The notes below the pieces were generated by a model. It did no database searches and was not told the origin of the DNA. It worked only from the letters and a program-made list of their open reading frames with translations. Below, in pieces: positions 1 through 10,595 of a stretch of 64,000 nucleotides of DNA (the stretch's first letter is position 1; the number at the start of each line of letters is the position of its first letter). The translations under genes and the position numbers were made by a program. The DNA is from Ochotona curzoniae (Eukaryota > Chordata > Mammalia > Lagomorpha > Ochotonidae). The stretch is from NCBI RefSeq assembly GCF_017591425.1, contig NW_024467106.1, positions 25,410,501-25,474,500 on the forward strand. The letters run 5' to 3'.

Positions 1-174
1 ATGTTGCTGTAATAATGGACAACTAGAAAATCTAATGGTAAGAATAAACTGTAGTGGTCTGAAGCAATTTTGTTAAGAACCCCTTCTTGACAACACTACA
101 AATACCTCTAAATGAACACGGAGAATGTATCTCTTTTTCTATTCCACCCACTTTCAGTATTTCTTTGTTGTTAT
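1..174. other. Unassigned AT-rich DNA
   Basis: I recognise no repeat, RNA or coding signal here. The short open frame that begins near 112 runs into the SINE that follows and has no support as a gene. Confidence 0.4.
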
Positions 175-420
175 TGCATGACTTCCCATGCAGCTTCTTG
201 CTTGTACCTGGAAAAGCAGTGGAGGATGACCCAAAGTCTTGGAAAGCTGCATCCCCATAAGAGATTCAGAAAACTCCTGGCTCCAGGCTTCATACTGGCT
301 CAGATTCAACCATTGCAGCCATTTGGGTAGTGAATCAGCAGGTGAAAGATCTTTCTCTTGTTCTCCTCTCTATAAATCTGCCTTTCCAATAAAAATTTTA
401 CAAATTAAAAAAAAAAGAAA
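175..420 (+). repeat. Lagomorph C-family SINE, 5'-truncated
   Basis: The core reads GGAAAAGCAGTGGAGGATG, followed by the CTCCTGGCTCCAGGCTTC block, the GTAGTGAATCAGCAGG block, a pyrimidine run and CCTTTCCAATAAAAATTTT. An A-rich tail ends near 420. The tRNA-like head is missing: the element begins at the ACTTCCCATGCAGCTTC block. Divergence is moderate, suggesting a mid-age pika-lineage copy. Confidence 0.85.
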
Positions 421-484
421 ATGAAATAATTATCACTCATAATCAAGAGTAAATGATGAGTAGAAAAGGAATTCTGAATTTGTT

Positions 485-738
485 TTTAATATTTGTTTAT
501 ACTCAGAGACAGAGAAAGATTTTCCATATCCTGGCTCACTCCCCACAGTTGGTGCAATGGCTGAAGCTGAGTTAACCCGAAGCCAGTAGCCAGGAGCCTT
601 TTCCAGGTTTGCCACTTAGATTTGGGGTCTCAAGGCTTTGGACTATCCTCCACTGCTCTCCCAGGCCACAAGCAGGGAGCTAATGGGAAGTGGAGCAGAG
701 GGCAGGATTGGCCAGATGCCCCATCACGCAGGCCTCAA
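485..738 (-). repeat. Lagomorph C-family SINE
   Basis: Read on the plus strand, the order is the tail (ATATTTGTTTATACTCAGAGACAGAG), the GTTGGTGCAATGGCTGAAGC block, GAAGCCAGTAGCCAGGAGCC, then CTCCCAGGCCACAAGCAGGGAGC and a decayed head ending near GCAGGCCTC. This order means a minus-strand element. It lies about 65 bp beyond the SINE at 175-420, in opposite orientation. Confidence 0.85.
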
Positions 739-1769
739 AATTCAGAATTTTAAACTGTCTTAACTTAGACCTTCAACAACAGCAACAGCAAAAAAAACTG
801 AGATAAGAATTTGAATCTTGGTAGTTTGCTTGAAAAGTAATAAGAGAACTAATTCTAATAAACAAGCATGAGTGACAAATAAAACATCAAGGACATTTTT
901 GTTATTGAACTTCTTATCATAGGCACCTGTGCTAAATCACTCTAGACCCATCTCAGTTGCTGTGTAGAATTCTTGTAATTGTCTCATATCATCCTGAAAA
1001 AAAAAAAATCCAGAGGCTAAAACACATAACTTCCTCATTGGCTGAGCATTTCCTGCATTTCTTAGTGCTAGCTAAGGAACTATGTAGGAGTCATGGGCTT
1101 TGCAGAAACTGCAGAAGCTTGCGACATAATGCCATCTAAATGCTTAGGAACTGTCTAGCGTAGTTGCAGTTGAAGCAGTTGGCTCAAGGAACTCAACACG
1201 AAGTCTAAAAATATCCATAATTGGAGTAGAACAGGAGAGAAGTGCGGGAATGCCTGAGATAGCCAAAGAAAACTAGAGGGATAGATCTGATTCCAACTGT
1301 TGGCATTTTGCAGAGGAAGACTAAATAAGAGGAGACAGGAACACATTTCTTTTATGTGGGCTATGCTTTGGCCAAAACAAACAAAACACCTCATGGACAA
1401 ATTACAGATGTGGAACATTACAAAATTGGGAGCCAAATTAAAAAACACACACCAGACAAATGCTGGAATCCTATGCTTTGCACCCTATGAAAGCCAGCTT
1501 ACCATTGTTTTCTTTTGCCAATCATCCAAGTAGTTACATAGAGAGGATAATTATTTCAGCGCTGCCTAAACAATAAAGCAAAGATAGTTAATGGTGTATG
1601 CATTACAATGAAAAAAGAAATTACTTGATCAGGTCATTTCTGTGAAGTTCAGTGTAGTGTTATGTGACATATCCCCTTTCACCTATAACTGCCTTGAAAG
1701 AAGTGCTCAGTGACTTAAAGAGACATGACATACTCAGTGATTTCTCAGCACTTCGTCCAGTCTCTGTAT
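739..1769. other. Unassigned sequence
   Basis: About 1 kb without a repeat, RNA gene or exon that I can name. Short open frames at 957-1139 and 1155-1533 overlap on both strands and have no recognisable domains; I read them as chance. Confidence 0.4.
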
Positions 1770-1940
1770 CATATATAGCCCAGAGTTCTGCATCTTGTTA
1801 CTTATCTAACTCTCCTGAAATTGGCAAGTTTCACAATGAGTGAGACCTTTTGCTGTGTACCTCTGTACCAATAATGCCTAATGCAGGGTCTGAAACAGTG
1901 TGGGTGACTAATACAGATTCGCCAAGTAAATAAGCCAAAC
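1770..1940 (+). repeat. Possible L2 3'-end remnant
   Basis: The stretch ending ATGCCTAATGCAGGGTCTG and followed by an AAGTAAATAAG segment resembles the common L2 3' end (a ...GCACCTAGCACAGTGCCTG... block before a ...CAATAAATA... terminus). Similarity is weak and the call rests on this short order of motifs only. Confidence 0.3.
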
Positions 1941-2598
1941 ATTCTCCAAACTTTCTTGATTTGTGCCAGAAAGCCCGGACCTACATGGGTGATCTGAATT
2001 CAGTTCTAGCATTGCTAAGCAGGAGACCCTTGCAGAGTGAACAGTTTCTTCAATCTCATTCTTTTCTCGTCTTTACAATTAAGAGGGTTGAGCTGCTGCT
2101 CCCCAGGGTGCCTTCAAGCTCCTGCAGTCAGTGATCTATGTGTCACAGCTGTTCGCTCATTAGAATGCACTAAAGGGATTCTGTCCCCAAGTCTCTACCT
2201 TGTTTTCCAAAGAATCTGAAAATATCCTTTGACTAATGGTGAGTTTATATGATTTTAGATAAGAGCCTATATATAGTATATAATATATATATTTTAAATC
2301 AGGAAGCTAATAAGGTAATTTGTGGCTTTGTTGTCAAAGTTTTTTAAAAGAGGTATTTTTGTTATTTTGGAGGATTTTCTGTTATCTTGGTTATGTTCCA
2401 TTTCAATTTCCACTCTTTGCTTTTAGAGATCTGGAGATATATGTGAACCTGTCAACAACAAGAATTTGTGTTAATTGATAATATCTTTTGTTTTTGTAGC
2501 TCCAGCTGGTGGTGCAATGCTAAACAAAAATAATCTTAGAATTTTACTTACTCTATTAGCAAACTTGACCTAGTAATTAAAACTGATTTCAATGTCTA
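1941..2598. other. Unassigned AT-rich sequence
   Basis: No recognisable element. A short TA-rich run lies around 2268-2296. Confidence 0.4.
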
Positions 2599-2815
2599 CA
2601 TCATGTTGGAGTCCAAGCTCTGGCTGTTAATGAGTCTAAATTCCTACTATTGCAGATCTGGATGGTGGCAGTGATGGGTCAAATCATTGGTTCCTGCACT
2701 TACCTGGGTGACCTTGAGTGTCCATCACTTTTCTCCCTGCTAAAGCTAGCACTTGCAGGCATTTAGCGAATGCACTGACAGATGGGAACTCTCTGTTTCA
2801 CAAACAAATACATTG
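2599..2815 (+). repeat. Old lagomorph C-family SINE with internal deletion
   Basis: The blocks GGAGTCCAAGCTCTGGCT, GCAGATCTGGATGGTGGCAG-TGATGGGTCAA, GCACTTGCAGGCATTTAG and GACAGATGGGAACTCTCTG follow the order of an older C SINE on the plus strand. The spacer that normally carries the 'CCTGGCTTC' block is shortened, and the head and tail are poorly preserved. Confidence 0.6.
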
Positions 2816-3717
2816 ATGAGTATGTACATGTTTGAAAGAACAGATACACAGATCGCATGCTTACATGAAAAGGCAAGGAGGAAAACATGACATTGAATGC
2901 TCACATAGTGTTATGGAGAGGAGAGCCGGATAGAATGGGTAGCGAAAGAGGGGTTCTCAAGACCGAGTGGGCCTGCACCCCACATTGTGTTTCTCAGTCT
3001 GAGAAGGAATTACACATGCATTGTCTCCATAAAGATTTCTCAAGAGTAAATACATTTGCACAATTGCATTTATATCAATGTTGCATACTTAAAAATAAAA
3101 TGTGACAGAAAAGATTTCAGTATTTCTGTTTTTACTATTTATTTATTTATTTAGGTGACAAATTGCAGACTCAATTTATAAATCAATAAACAGACTTAAA
3201 TAGCAAGATAAAATCTATTGGAATTTTAAAAACTCCGAATTTGAACATTTAATAACCTATTTCTCTTACACTATCATTGCAGCCATAAGAAAATATAAAA
3301 TGAAAACATACTAAGTTATTTACCAGTACAAGGATTTTTATTCAAATGTAACCACACAGTGCTAGATAGTCATTAATATTTTACCCTTTAGTTATCATAA
3401 ACTACATTAACAACTTTGGCCTCTGTTTTTCCTCATTTTAACAATTCAGATATTGCATTTTTTTCTGGAACTCTGATAAACATCTAATACATTTTTGCAG
3501 AATTAGTATGTTTTATTAATAAAAATAACACTTTATATATTTTCATTGCTATTAACTTGGAAAGCATAGAAAGCAAGATTTGAATAAACATGCCAAAATT
3601 GTTCATTGCATTCTGACATATTTTTCATTTTCTCATTATCTCCAAGGCTGAAAGCCGTAACTTACCCTTTTAAGATGTTTGCCTTCACTTGTCTTCAATT
3701 ACTTGAAAAGCGATATG
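2816..3717. other. Unassigned AT-rich sequence with a short ATTT run
   Basis: A tetranucleotide run (ATTT)n occupies about 3136-3153. The segment near 2900-3000 is somewhat GC-richer but matches nothing I recognise. No exon signal is seen. Confidence 0.4.
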
Positions 3718-3964
3718 GTAGTAAAAGAGAGAGAAAACTTCTATCTGTGATCTGTCCCCAAATGTCCAGGACAAAGAGGCTAGGCTGAAGCCAGACGCCA
3801 GGCATTCCAGCCAAGCTTCCACAGTCATGGAAGGTGCTCAGCTACTTAGTCTGAGTCTACCACCTCCCAGAATACGTCAGAGGGAGCCAGATCAGAAGAG
3901 TGGCAGAGTCTCGAACCAGCAGACTGTCTGGGATGTAAGGGCCCCAAGCATCAGCCCAAAGTGA
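3718..3964 (-). repeat. Old lagomorph C-family SINE
   Basis: Plus-strand order is AAGAGAGAGAAAACTTCTATC (pyrimidine tract of the element, inverted), CCAGACGCCAGGCATTCC, CTCAGCTACTTAGTCTGAG, GGAGCCAGATCAGAAGAGTG and AGTCTCGAACCAGCAGAC, ending in the inverted head near CAAGCATCAGCCC. The head and B-box-like TCTCGAACC are readable, so it is near full length but diverged. Confidence 0.65.
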
Positions 3965-5519
3965 TGAAAGTCATAGTTTAATAACCAAATTGGGACACTC
4001 ATCGAAAATACAAGCAAGAATAGTCAAACTCATCAATCCATTGACGAACATTTATAGTCAGTCTGGGCAAATGTGGTACAAGTGGCTGCAGGTTGATTCT
4101 GTTTTGTACCTGTAGTGGTTTCCTCCTAAGAAGAGAGCTATCAGTAGAAATAAACACTCCTCAAATTACTCAATTACATTTTTAGCCTTCAAATTCAATT
4201 TAGGAGTCAAGATTGATTACTGTTTTGGAGTGTTTGCAATTTCTTCCTCCCACTAGCTGCTTTAGGCCTCAATTTAAATTCTGCATATGATTCTTCGTGT
4301 GATAATTTTCCATGCACTAAATTGGTGTAACTTTTCAAGCTTAATATCTAGAATTTCTCTGAAAATTCACATTACTCCATAAGTAGTGGTAGTAAAACCC
4401 ATGTTTCCTGAGTATTCTTACACCCACGTGTGCCTGGCCTCACCCTACATCTGCTGGGAGGGACAATTCATGTGTAAAAAGTGAATCACAGTCAATGAGA
4501 CATACAGGCAAGGAGGGAAGTGAGCACATTGCAAGCACAGCATTTTTATTTCAGTGTAAATTACCTTCAGTGGGCATCGCTTACCAGTACTATCGTCTTG
4601 CCCAGTGGCTACTCAATCTCCTTTTGATTTCTTTGCTTCTCAGACTGCCCCGGACCTCCTAATTGACTCTCCTCTATCGTTTTCACTTTACTCATTGAGA
4701 ACTGTCTCTGCCATATTCTCCAAAAGTATACCCACATACTTACGTAAAACATTGTTTGCAGCTATGCAAATGGTCAATACATTGAGAATTAGTTGTACAT
4801 ATATGTGTGTTTGTACATGCTTGTATATGCTCCCAACTAGGCCACAAAAGAAGTTTTGGCCCTCCTCAGGAAGGAAAAGGCGTAGACAAAAACAGTACAA
4901 GCAACTATTTTTTCCTAAAAAATATTTTCCTCTCCCATATTTCCACATTTGCAGCATCTATGATATTAAGATGCATCTGACAATTCAAGTATATCGTAAA
5001 TGTGGGTGTGCTCAACTTTTACACAAAAGTTTTATCCAAATTGAAAATATTCCACAATATATAGTATCTTAAAGTTGAAGAATATGCTCTGTGTTTTTAA
5101 TAGTTGCCTCCAATGTGTTTAAAAATTTCATTAATATAAACAAATTTCATTCCTCTCATATACACGAACTTAAGACGATCATACCTCCTCCCTGCCCGCC
5201 CACATCCCCACTGCTCTTCCTCCTTTGCCTACTTTATCTTTGAGTTTTTACAGTGCCATATTTTCAGTGGACTCTATAATCACAAGCTTATCTATTCAGT
5301 AAAGAATTCAACAAGTTGTAAGTAGAAAAATCACTGTTTTTCAAGAGCATACACAAGAGCTATAAGCAATAATCAAATCACAAGATGTCAAATTTTTTTC
5401 ATATACATTCAGTTTTTTTTTTTTTTATTCTGCGTATTAGTCACAACAAATCAAGGCAAAGATGCTATTTGGCTTTTTGTGACTGACTTGTTTTATTAAG
5501 CGTAAGAGAGGATTTCATT
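3965..5519. other. Unassigned sequence, no element recognised
   Basis: About 1.5 kb of AT-rich DNA. It holds the longest open frame of the window (4605-5072, 155 codons, plus), with a similar-sized open stretch on the opposite strand at 4688-4957, no recognisable domain and a composition like its surroundings; I treat it as non-coding. A poly-T run lies at about 5410-5426. Confidence 0.4.
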
Positions 5520-5789
5520 GTTTACTATAGCTGAGTCTTTTGGCATCCTCCTTTCCAATTTACATCCCTTTGATTTATTTTTAGTGCCTAATGACTGTGG
5601 CTAAATTTCCCAGAATTATAGAGCAACCATGTTGAAAGTTGGCCTTCTTGTTTGATTCCAGATCCTATTGGAAATGTTATCAACTTTTCTCCATTCAATT
5701 TGATACTGGCTATTGCCTTTATTATGTTGCATAACATCCCTTTTATATCCAATTTGATGATGTCTTTATCAAGAAAGTGTGGTAAGACA
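5520..5789 (-). repeat. L1 ORF2 remnant, segment 1
   Basis: The plus strand carries the familiar antisense L1 ORF2 phrasing: CATCCCTTTGATTTATTTTT, GCCTAATGACTGTGGC, AGAATTATAGAGCAACCATG, TTCTTGTTTGATTCCAGATC, then CTCCATTCAATTTGATACTGGC. This is the reverse-transcriptase part of ORF2 read in reverse. It is full of stops and is a dead copy. It continues after the insert at 5790-6311. Confidence 0.75.
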
Positions 5790-6311
5790 GTAAGATGAGT
5801 TAATATACAGTAGCGATTAGGTTCCTATTGAAATAAGAAAAGGAGGGGGGAGCCTTTGAAAATGTACAGAATACTTGCTGCTCCTGAAAAACTGCCTTTA
5901 AAAAGACAAAATATCATCACACTCCTGAATTTCTAGCTTTATCTTGAAGATACCAAGGAGAAAGTGATTTCATCCTTCTGAGTTTTCAGCTCATCATGAA
6001 AACGGAGAGAAGTTGCCAGTTTATTATATCTCATTATGAACAAGCTGGACAGGATTACCATCTGGCCCTTTATGAACATAATCCCCACGCTCTAACTGAT
6101 TGCCTGCGAGTGCCCTACATTTTTCCCCAATATTATGTTTGAAAGACTCCATGGGCACCTTTTCTTGGGTCTTTTCCTCTCTTGGATCTCCCTTGCTGGC
6201 TGCTGCTGTGAGAGCTTCTGACTTAATGAGTCCTACTGTGCACATTCTTTGGTCCATATGGAAATTCTTCTTTCATAGGAGAACATAGCTGCTGCCTTCC
6301 TTCGCACCATT
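5790..6311. mobile_element. Unidentified insert interrupting the L1 remnant
   Basis: The L1 reading stops at about 5785 (TTTATCAAGAAAGTG) and resumes at about 6312 (TTTATAACAAAAGGTTGTTG), where the same part of L1 appears to be repeated imperfectly. The roughly 520 bp between is not L1. It has no clear poly-A or poly-T end, so I cannot say which strand it belongs to or which class it is. The minus strand holds a 77-codon open frame (6024-6257) with no family I recognise. A decayed retrocopy or an unlisted transposon is possible. Confidence 0.4.
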
Positions 6312-6365
6312 TTTTTATAACAAAAGGTTGTTGTAATTTATCAAATGCTTTCTCCAGCTCTGTTG
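6312..6365 (-). repeat. L1 ORF2 remnant, segment 2
   Basis: GGTTGTTGTAATTTATCAAATGC followed by TTTCTCCAGCTCTGTTGA is the standard antisense L1 ORF2 phrase that directly follows the phrase at the end of segment 1. The reading is then cut by a SINE. Confidence 0.7.
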
Positions 6366-6697
6366 AATTTATTATTGATTTATTTATTTTCATTGGAAAG
6401 TCAGATATACAAAGAGGAGGAGAGACAGAGAGGAAGATCTCTTTTCCATTGGTTCAACCCTCAAGTGACCACAACGACCTGAGCTGTGCTGTTCCGAAGC
6501 CAGAAGCCAGGAGCCTCTTCCAGGTCTCCCACGTGGGTTTAAGGACCCAAGGCTTCGGGCTGTCCTCAGCTGCTTTCCCAGACAACAAGCAGGGAGCTGG
6601 ATGGGAAGCAGAGCCACCAGGATTAGTACAGTTGCCCATATGGGATCCCAGCGCATGCATGGCAAGGACTTTAACTACCAGGCTTCTGCACCGGGTC
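6366..6697 (-). repeat. Pika-type C SINE, near full length, inside L1
   Basis: The plus strand reads ATTTATTTATTTTCATTGGAA (inverted tail), AAGTCAGATATACAAAGAGG, CCATTGGTTCAACC, GAAGCCAGGAGCC-type block, TCCCACGTGGGT, GGCTTCGGGCTGTCCTCAG, GCTTTCCCAGACAACAAGC, CAGGATTAG and CCCATATGGGATCCCAGCGC, then the inverted head near TAACTACCAGGCTTCTGCACC. It is well preserved and sits between L1 segments 2 and 3, so it is younger than the L1. Confidence 0.9.
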
Positions 6698-7067
6698 TCA
6701 CATCAATTGGATTAATAAGGTGTTCATTCTCAATTTGTTGATATGATGTGTCACATATATTGATAAGCATATATTGAAACCATCCCTGCTTAGTAGGTGT
6801 AAATCCCACTTAGTCTAGATGAATGATATTTCTGATGTGCTTTTAGATTCAATTAGGTAGTATGTTGTGGAGGATTTTCACCTATATGCTCATCAATATT
6901 GTTGCTATGTAGTTCTCTCTCTTTGTACTTGTTTTCTGGCTTGGGACTGAAGTTGAGGCTACCTTCCCAGAAACAGTTTTGGAAGATTCTCTTTCTTTCA
7001 ATTGTTTTGAATAGTTTGAGGAAAACTGCTCTGTTCAGTACTGGGAGTACATATGGACACCGATTCA
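6698..7067 (-). repeat. L1 ORF2 remnant, segment 3
   Basis: Continues the antisense L1 reading: AAGCATATATTGAAACCATCC, TAGGTGTAAATCCCACTTAG, TGATATTTCTGATGTGCTTTT, GTGGAGGATTTTCACCTATATGC-TCATCAATATTG, and TCCCAGAAACAGTTTTGGAA-GATTCT. These are RT-domain phrases in the expected order, with many frame breaks. Confidence 0.75.
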
Positions 7068-7327
7068 TGTCCCTGCTGCTCTACTCCCCTTCCAGCTCTG
7101 TGCTATGGCCTGGGAAAGCAATGGAGGATGTCCCAAAGCCTTGGGACCCTGCACTACCCTAGTGTGGGAGATCTAGAAGTTTCTGGAACCTGGCTTTAGA
7201 TTGGCTCAACTCAAGCCATTGTGGCCATTTGGGGAGTGAACAAGCAGAGGGAATATCTTTCTCTCCATCTCTCCTTCTCTCTGTAAACCTGCTCTACCTT
7301 TCCAATAGAAATAAATCTTTAAAAAGC
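7068..7327 (+). repeat. C-family SINE, 5'-truncated, inside L1
   Basis: Starts at the CTGCTGCTCTACTCCCCTTCC block, then GCTATGGCCTGGGAAAGCAA, CCTTGGGACCCTGCAC, GTGTGGGAGATC, the GGAACCTGGCTTTAG block, GCCATTTGGGGAGTGAAC, a pyrimidine tract, and ends CTTTCCAATAGAAATAAATC. L1 resumes immediately after. Its orientation is opposite to that of the SINE at 6366-6697 in the same host L1. Confidence 0.9.
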
Positions 7328-7892
7328 AAAGTTTTGTAGAATTCAGCTGTGAAGACATTTGGTCCTGGGCTTTTGTTTGTTGGGAGGGTCTTTATTAGGA
7401 ATTGAACCTCCCTCTTCATTATTGGTCTGTTTGTTTTCTGTCTTCATAACTCAATTCTGGTGGATTGTATGTGTTCAGAAATCTACACATTTCTTCCAGA
7501 TTTTCCAATTTGTTGTCATATAGGTGTTTGTAGAATTCCAAATGATTTTTCAAAATTTCTATAGTGTACATTAGAGCATCCTTTCACAGCTCTCATTTTG
7601 CTAATTCTCCCCTCTCTCTCATTTGTTTGGTTAGTGAGGCACATGGATTATTTTTTCAAAAATTCAGCTCCACACCTGATTTTTTTATCTTCTTTTTTTG
7701 TTTCAATTTCATTTATTTTTCCTCTGATTTTACTTATTTCTTTCCTGCTACTAATTCGGGTTTTAGTTTGCTCTTCCTTGCTCCTTGAGACACATTGTTA
7801 TGTAAGTAATTTAATTATTTTCCAATTTCTTGATATAGTTACTAATTGGCATAAACTTCCCTATTAACACACTTTAGCTATATCCCAATATT
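7328..7892 (-). repeat. L1 ORF2 remnant, segment 4
   Basis: Antisense ORF2 continues: TAGAATTCAGCTGTGAAG, ACATTTGGTCCTGGGC, TTATTGGTCTGTTT, TTCCAGATTTTCCAATTTGT-TGTCATATAGGTG, TTTTGCTAATTCTCCCC, and GTTTGCTCTTCCTTGC. The reading fades near 7890. With segments 1-3 this is one ORF2 fragment of about 1.25 kb of L1 sequence spread over 2.4 kb. Confidence 0.75.
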
Positions 7893-7927
7893 AAATTAAA
7901 TTACAACTTTAAAAAGTCATTCTCCCA

Positions 7928-8262
7928 GGCCTGGCGTGGTGGCCTAGCAGCTAAAGTCCTTGCCTTGCCTTGCTTGGATCTCATACGGGCAGCAGTTCTT
8001 GTCCCGGCAGCCCCACTTCCCATCCAGCTCCCTGCGTGTGGCCTGGGAAAGCAGTCGAGGATGGCCCAAAGCTTTGGGACCCTCTACTCACATGGGAAAA
8101 CCAGAAGATGCTCCTGGATCCTGGCTTCGGATCAGCTCAGCTCCGGACATTGTGGCCACTTGGGCAATGAAGCAGAGGATGGAAGATCTTTCTCTCTCTG
8201 TCTCTTCTCCTCTCTGTATATCTGACTTTCCAATAAAAAAATAAATAAATCTTTTTTTTAAA
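7928..8262 (+). repeat. Full-length pika-type C SINE with flanking repeats
   Basis: Best preserved plus-strand copy. The head is GGCCTGGCGTGGTGGCCTAG with CAGCTAAAGTCC (A-box region), then AGTTCTTGTCCCGGC (B-box region), CCACTTCCCATCCAGCTCCC, GCCTGGGAAAGCAGTCGAGG and the CTTCGGATCAGCTCAGCTCC block. It ends CTGACTTTCCAATAAAAAAATAAATAAATC followed by a T run that could serve as the pol III terminator. CATTCTCCC just before the head and CATTCTTCC after the tail look like the target-site duplication. Confidence 0.93.
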
Positions 8263-8459
8263 CATTCTTCCTCATTGTATCCAGTGAAGTAACTGAGAAA
8301 TTTTGCAACGTTAATAATATCTCTCCAGGCTTGTCTGTACCTACTGAGGTTACCATCATCAACAGTTTGTTAATATCTTCACAAAACTAAAAGAATTCAA
8401 ACATAATAGATATACCTATATAGAGATTTTGGTTGTGGATGTTTTTGTAAATGTATTAT
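8263..8459. other. Unassigned sequence between L1 pieces
   Basis: Probably decayed L1, but no phrase is clear enough to assign. Confidence 0.3.
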
Positions 8460-9262
8460 AGAATTCTAATTGCTATTCTCATTTAAAATACAACATTCAT
8501 ATCATTTGTGGACAATTAATAAATATGTTATTTACTTTACATACTAATATGGTTATCCATAATGTAGATGATCACAATTTATTCAACAATTTCTTTCCTC
8601 AATTTTCAGGGTCTTGCAACAATACTCAGAAATTTTTCAATATAAATCTTTACACATATAGCCTCAAGTAGTGATACCCTCATTTCTGCAAGATGGTATC
8701 TCAAAGTGGAGCTTGCTGAATTAAATGATATATGCATTGTAATTTAACAAATATTTTCAGATGAATTCCCCCGGAGGTATTGGGATTTCACATGGCCTGA
8801 AGAAGCATTTATGAAATGGCCTATTTCCCTACATCCTTATTAACACTGCTGTAGTTGCTGTTTTTAATTTTTGCTTTCTAATGGATAAAAATGGTCTGGC
8901 TGTAGTTTAATATTCATTTCCCTCACTAATACTAAAGTTGAGCCTTTTTTTATGCATTTATTGGCCATTTGGGCATTGTCTTTCTAGCCTTTATACACAG
9001 TGACGATTTTTCAACTAGGTTGTGTTTCTCATAAGATCTTATTACTCATTAGGGATGTTCACCTTTTGTCAACACCGTGTGCTGCAAATATTAAATTGCA
9101 GTTAACCATTTTCTATCTATCTCATAGTGTAATACATTTTTAAAACTTTTACATAGTCAAATATATCTGTCTATTACTCTTTTGTTTGAAAAATTTTCCC
9201 CGTTTTGGACATCGCAGAATCCTCTATTATTTTAAATATATGTGTTTTTTGCATTTTAGCTT
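8460..9262 (-). repeat. Ancient L1 3' end (L1M-type)
   Basis: The plus strand shows antisense phrases of an old mammalian L1 3' end: TCTTTACACATATAGCC, TGGTATCTCAAAGTGGAGCT, TTTCCCTACATCCTTATTAACACTGC, TTTTTGCTTTCTAATGGAT, CATTTCCCTCACTAATACT, TTATTGGCCATTTGG, and ACATAGTCAAATATATCTGTC. The order matches a single element. It is heavily diverged and clearly older than the SINEs. Confidence 0.75.
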
Positions 9263-9284
9263 GTTGAGGGATTCTTTACATGAA

Positions 9285-10405
9285 ATAAAATTTAATCATT
9301 TTAAGCATGCAATTTGATAAATGTGGTATTAGATTTAATCACATACCTTCACAAAATTCAAGCTACTGAACAAATCCGTCATCCTAAATTGTTTCTTCAA
9401 CCCTCTCACAATTGACAACATTTTGCCACTTGATCCCAACTACTGATGTGCTTTCTCTCACATTTCTAGAAATCTGTATTAACAGACCTATGTGGTAGGC
9501 AGTGTTGTGTGCATTTTCTTTGATGTTTATGTTTGATATGTACTTGTATTTAAGCTGATATTAATTCTTCACTCGCATTACTGAATAAAACTAAATAGTG
9601 TACATAATCTGTGATTTGATTAGATGTCAGTTTCTTCTATCTAAATAATTTAATTGTTTCTAGCTTCGAGATTATGACACACGATGTTACTGTGAATAAT
9701 TCAGGAAGCATTTGGTTTTCAGCTCTCAAGAAAATATCTATAAATGAGATGATTGGGTTGCACAGAAAATGTTTATTTAACTTTATAAAATTCTGTCATA
9801 GTGTCTTTCAAAGCGGCTGTACCCTTTTTCAGTCTCAGTAGACATATATCATATTGGTTCACATTCTCTAAATATTGTCAGGCTTGCTTATTTTATCCAT
9901 TCAAAATGTTTCCAGTAGTCTGTCATTACAGCTTTAATCTGAATTTGCCTGAAAATAGTGTTAAGTATCTCTTCTTGTGCTTGTATGTGCCATTTAAATC
10001 CCTCCCTTTAAAAAAAAAAGTCTTGATTTTCTGCTTTTTATTAAGATATACGTGTTTTTATAATTTCAAATACAAGTACTCTATCATAAAAATGGTTTGC
10101 AAGTATTTTCTTGTACTCATGGGTAATATTTTAATTTAGCAGCTGTAACTTCCAAATCACAAAGATTCTTAATGCTGTTGAAAATGCCAATTCTCAATTT
10201 TTGTATTTTATGTCTATATGTGTCCAACCAAATATCATAAAGATTTTATCTTCTGAATATATAATATTTTTAGGTTTTATGTTTAGGTTTCTGATCTATC
10301 TTGACTTGCTTCTTGTGCATGGAAAAGACAAGGGTTGAGGTTTATACAAATAATGTTTTCCAAATACTATATATTAACTTTCTATTTATATACAATTAGC
10401 CATTA
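9285..10405 (-). repeat. Second ancient L1 3' end
   Basis: The series restarts: AAGCATGCAATTTGATAAATG, CCTTCACAAAATTCAAGC, TTCAACCCTCTCAC and GGTTGCACAGAAAATG, then TGTCTTTCAAAGCGGCTGTACC. It carries on with ATGGTTTGCAAGTATTTTC and TTTTAGGTTTTATGTTTAGG-TTTCTGATCTATC. Because the same L1 zone is repeated relative to 8460-9262, this is a separate insertion in the same orientation. Confidence 0.7.
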
Positions 10406-10595
10406 TATTCTGTGAGATAGAACAGTAACTTGATCTTTTCATCTTTGTAGATTGAACCAGAAACCAGTAGCCAGCACAGATGGTTGATTAATATTTGATA
10501 CGGTGCTCATTAAACTGGTGCATGGTGCTTTCTGGAATGTCACAGTTCTGGATATAAGGATAGGTCCTCTCTTCAGTACAAGAGTCCTGGACCAT
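10406..10595. other. Unassigned, possible SINE scrap
   Basis: AACCAGAAACCAGTAGCCAGC near 10454 resembles the inverted SINE block GAAGCCAGGAGCC, but nothing around it extends the match. Confidence 0.25.

Noticed and set aside
4605..5072. 155-codon open frame, plus strand, the longest in the window
   Set aside because: No domain or family resemblance, no GC rise, opposite-strand frame of similar openness, and no promoter or splice context. Chance openness in AT-rich DNA is enough.
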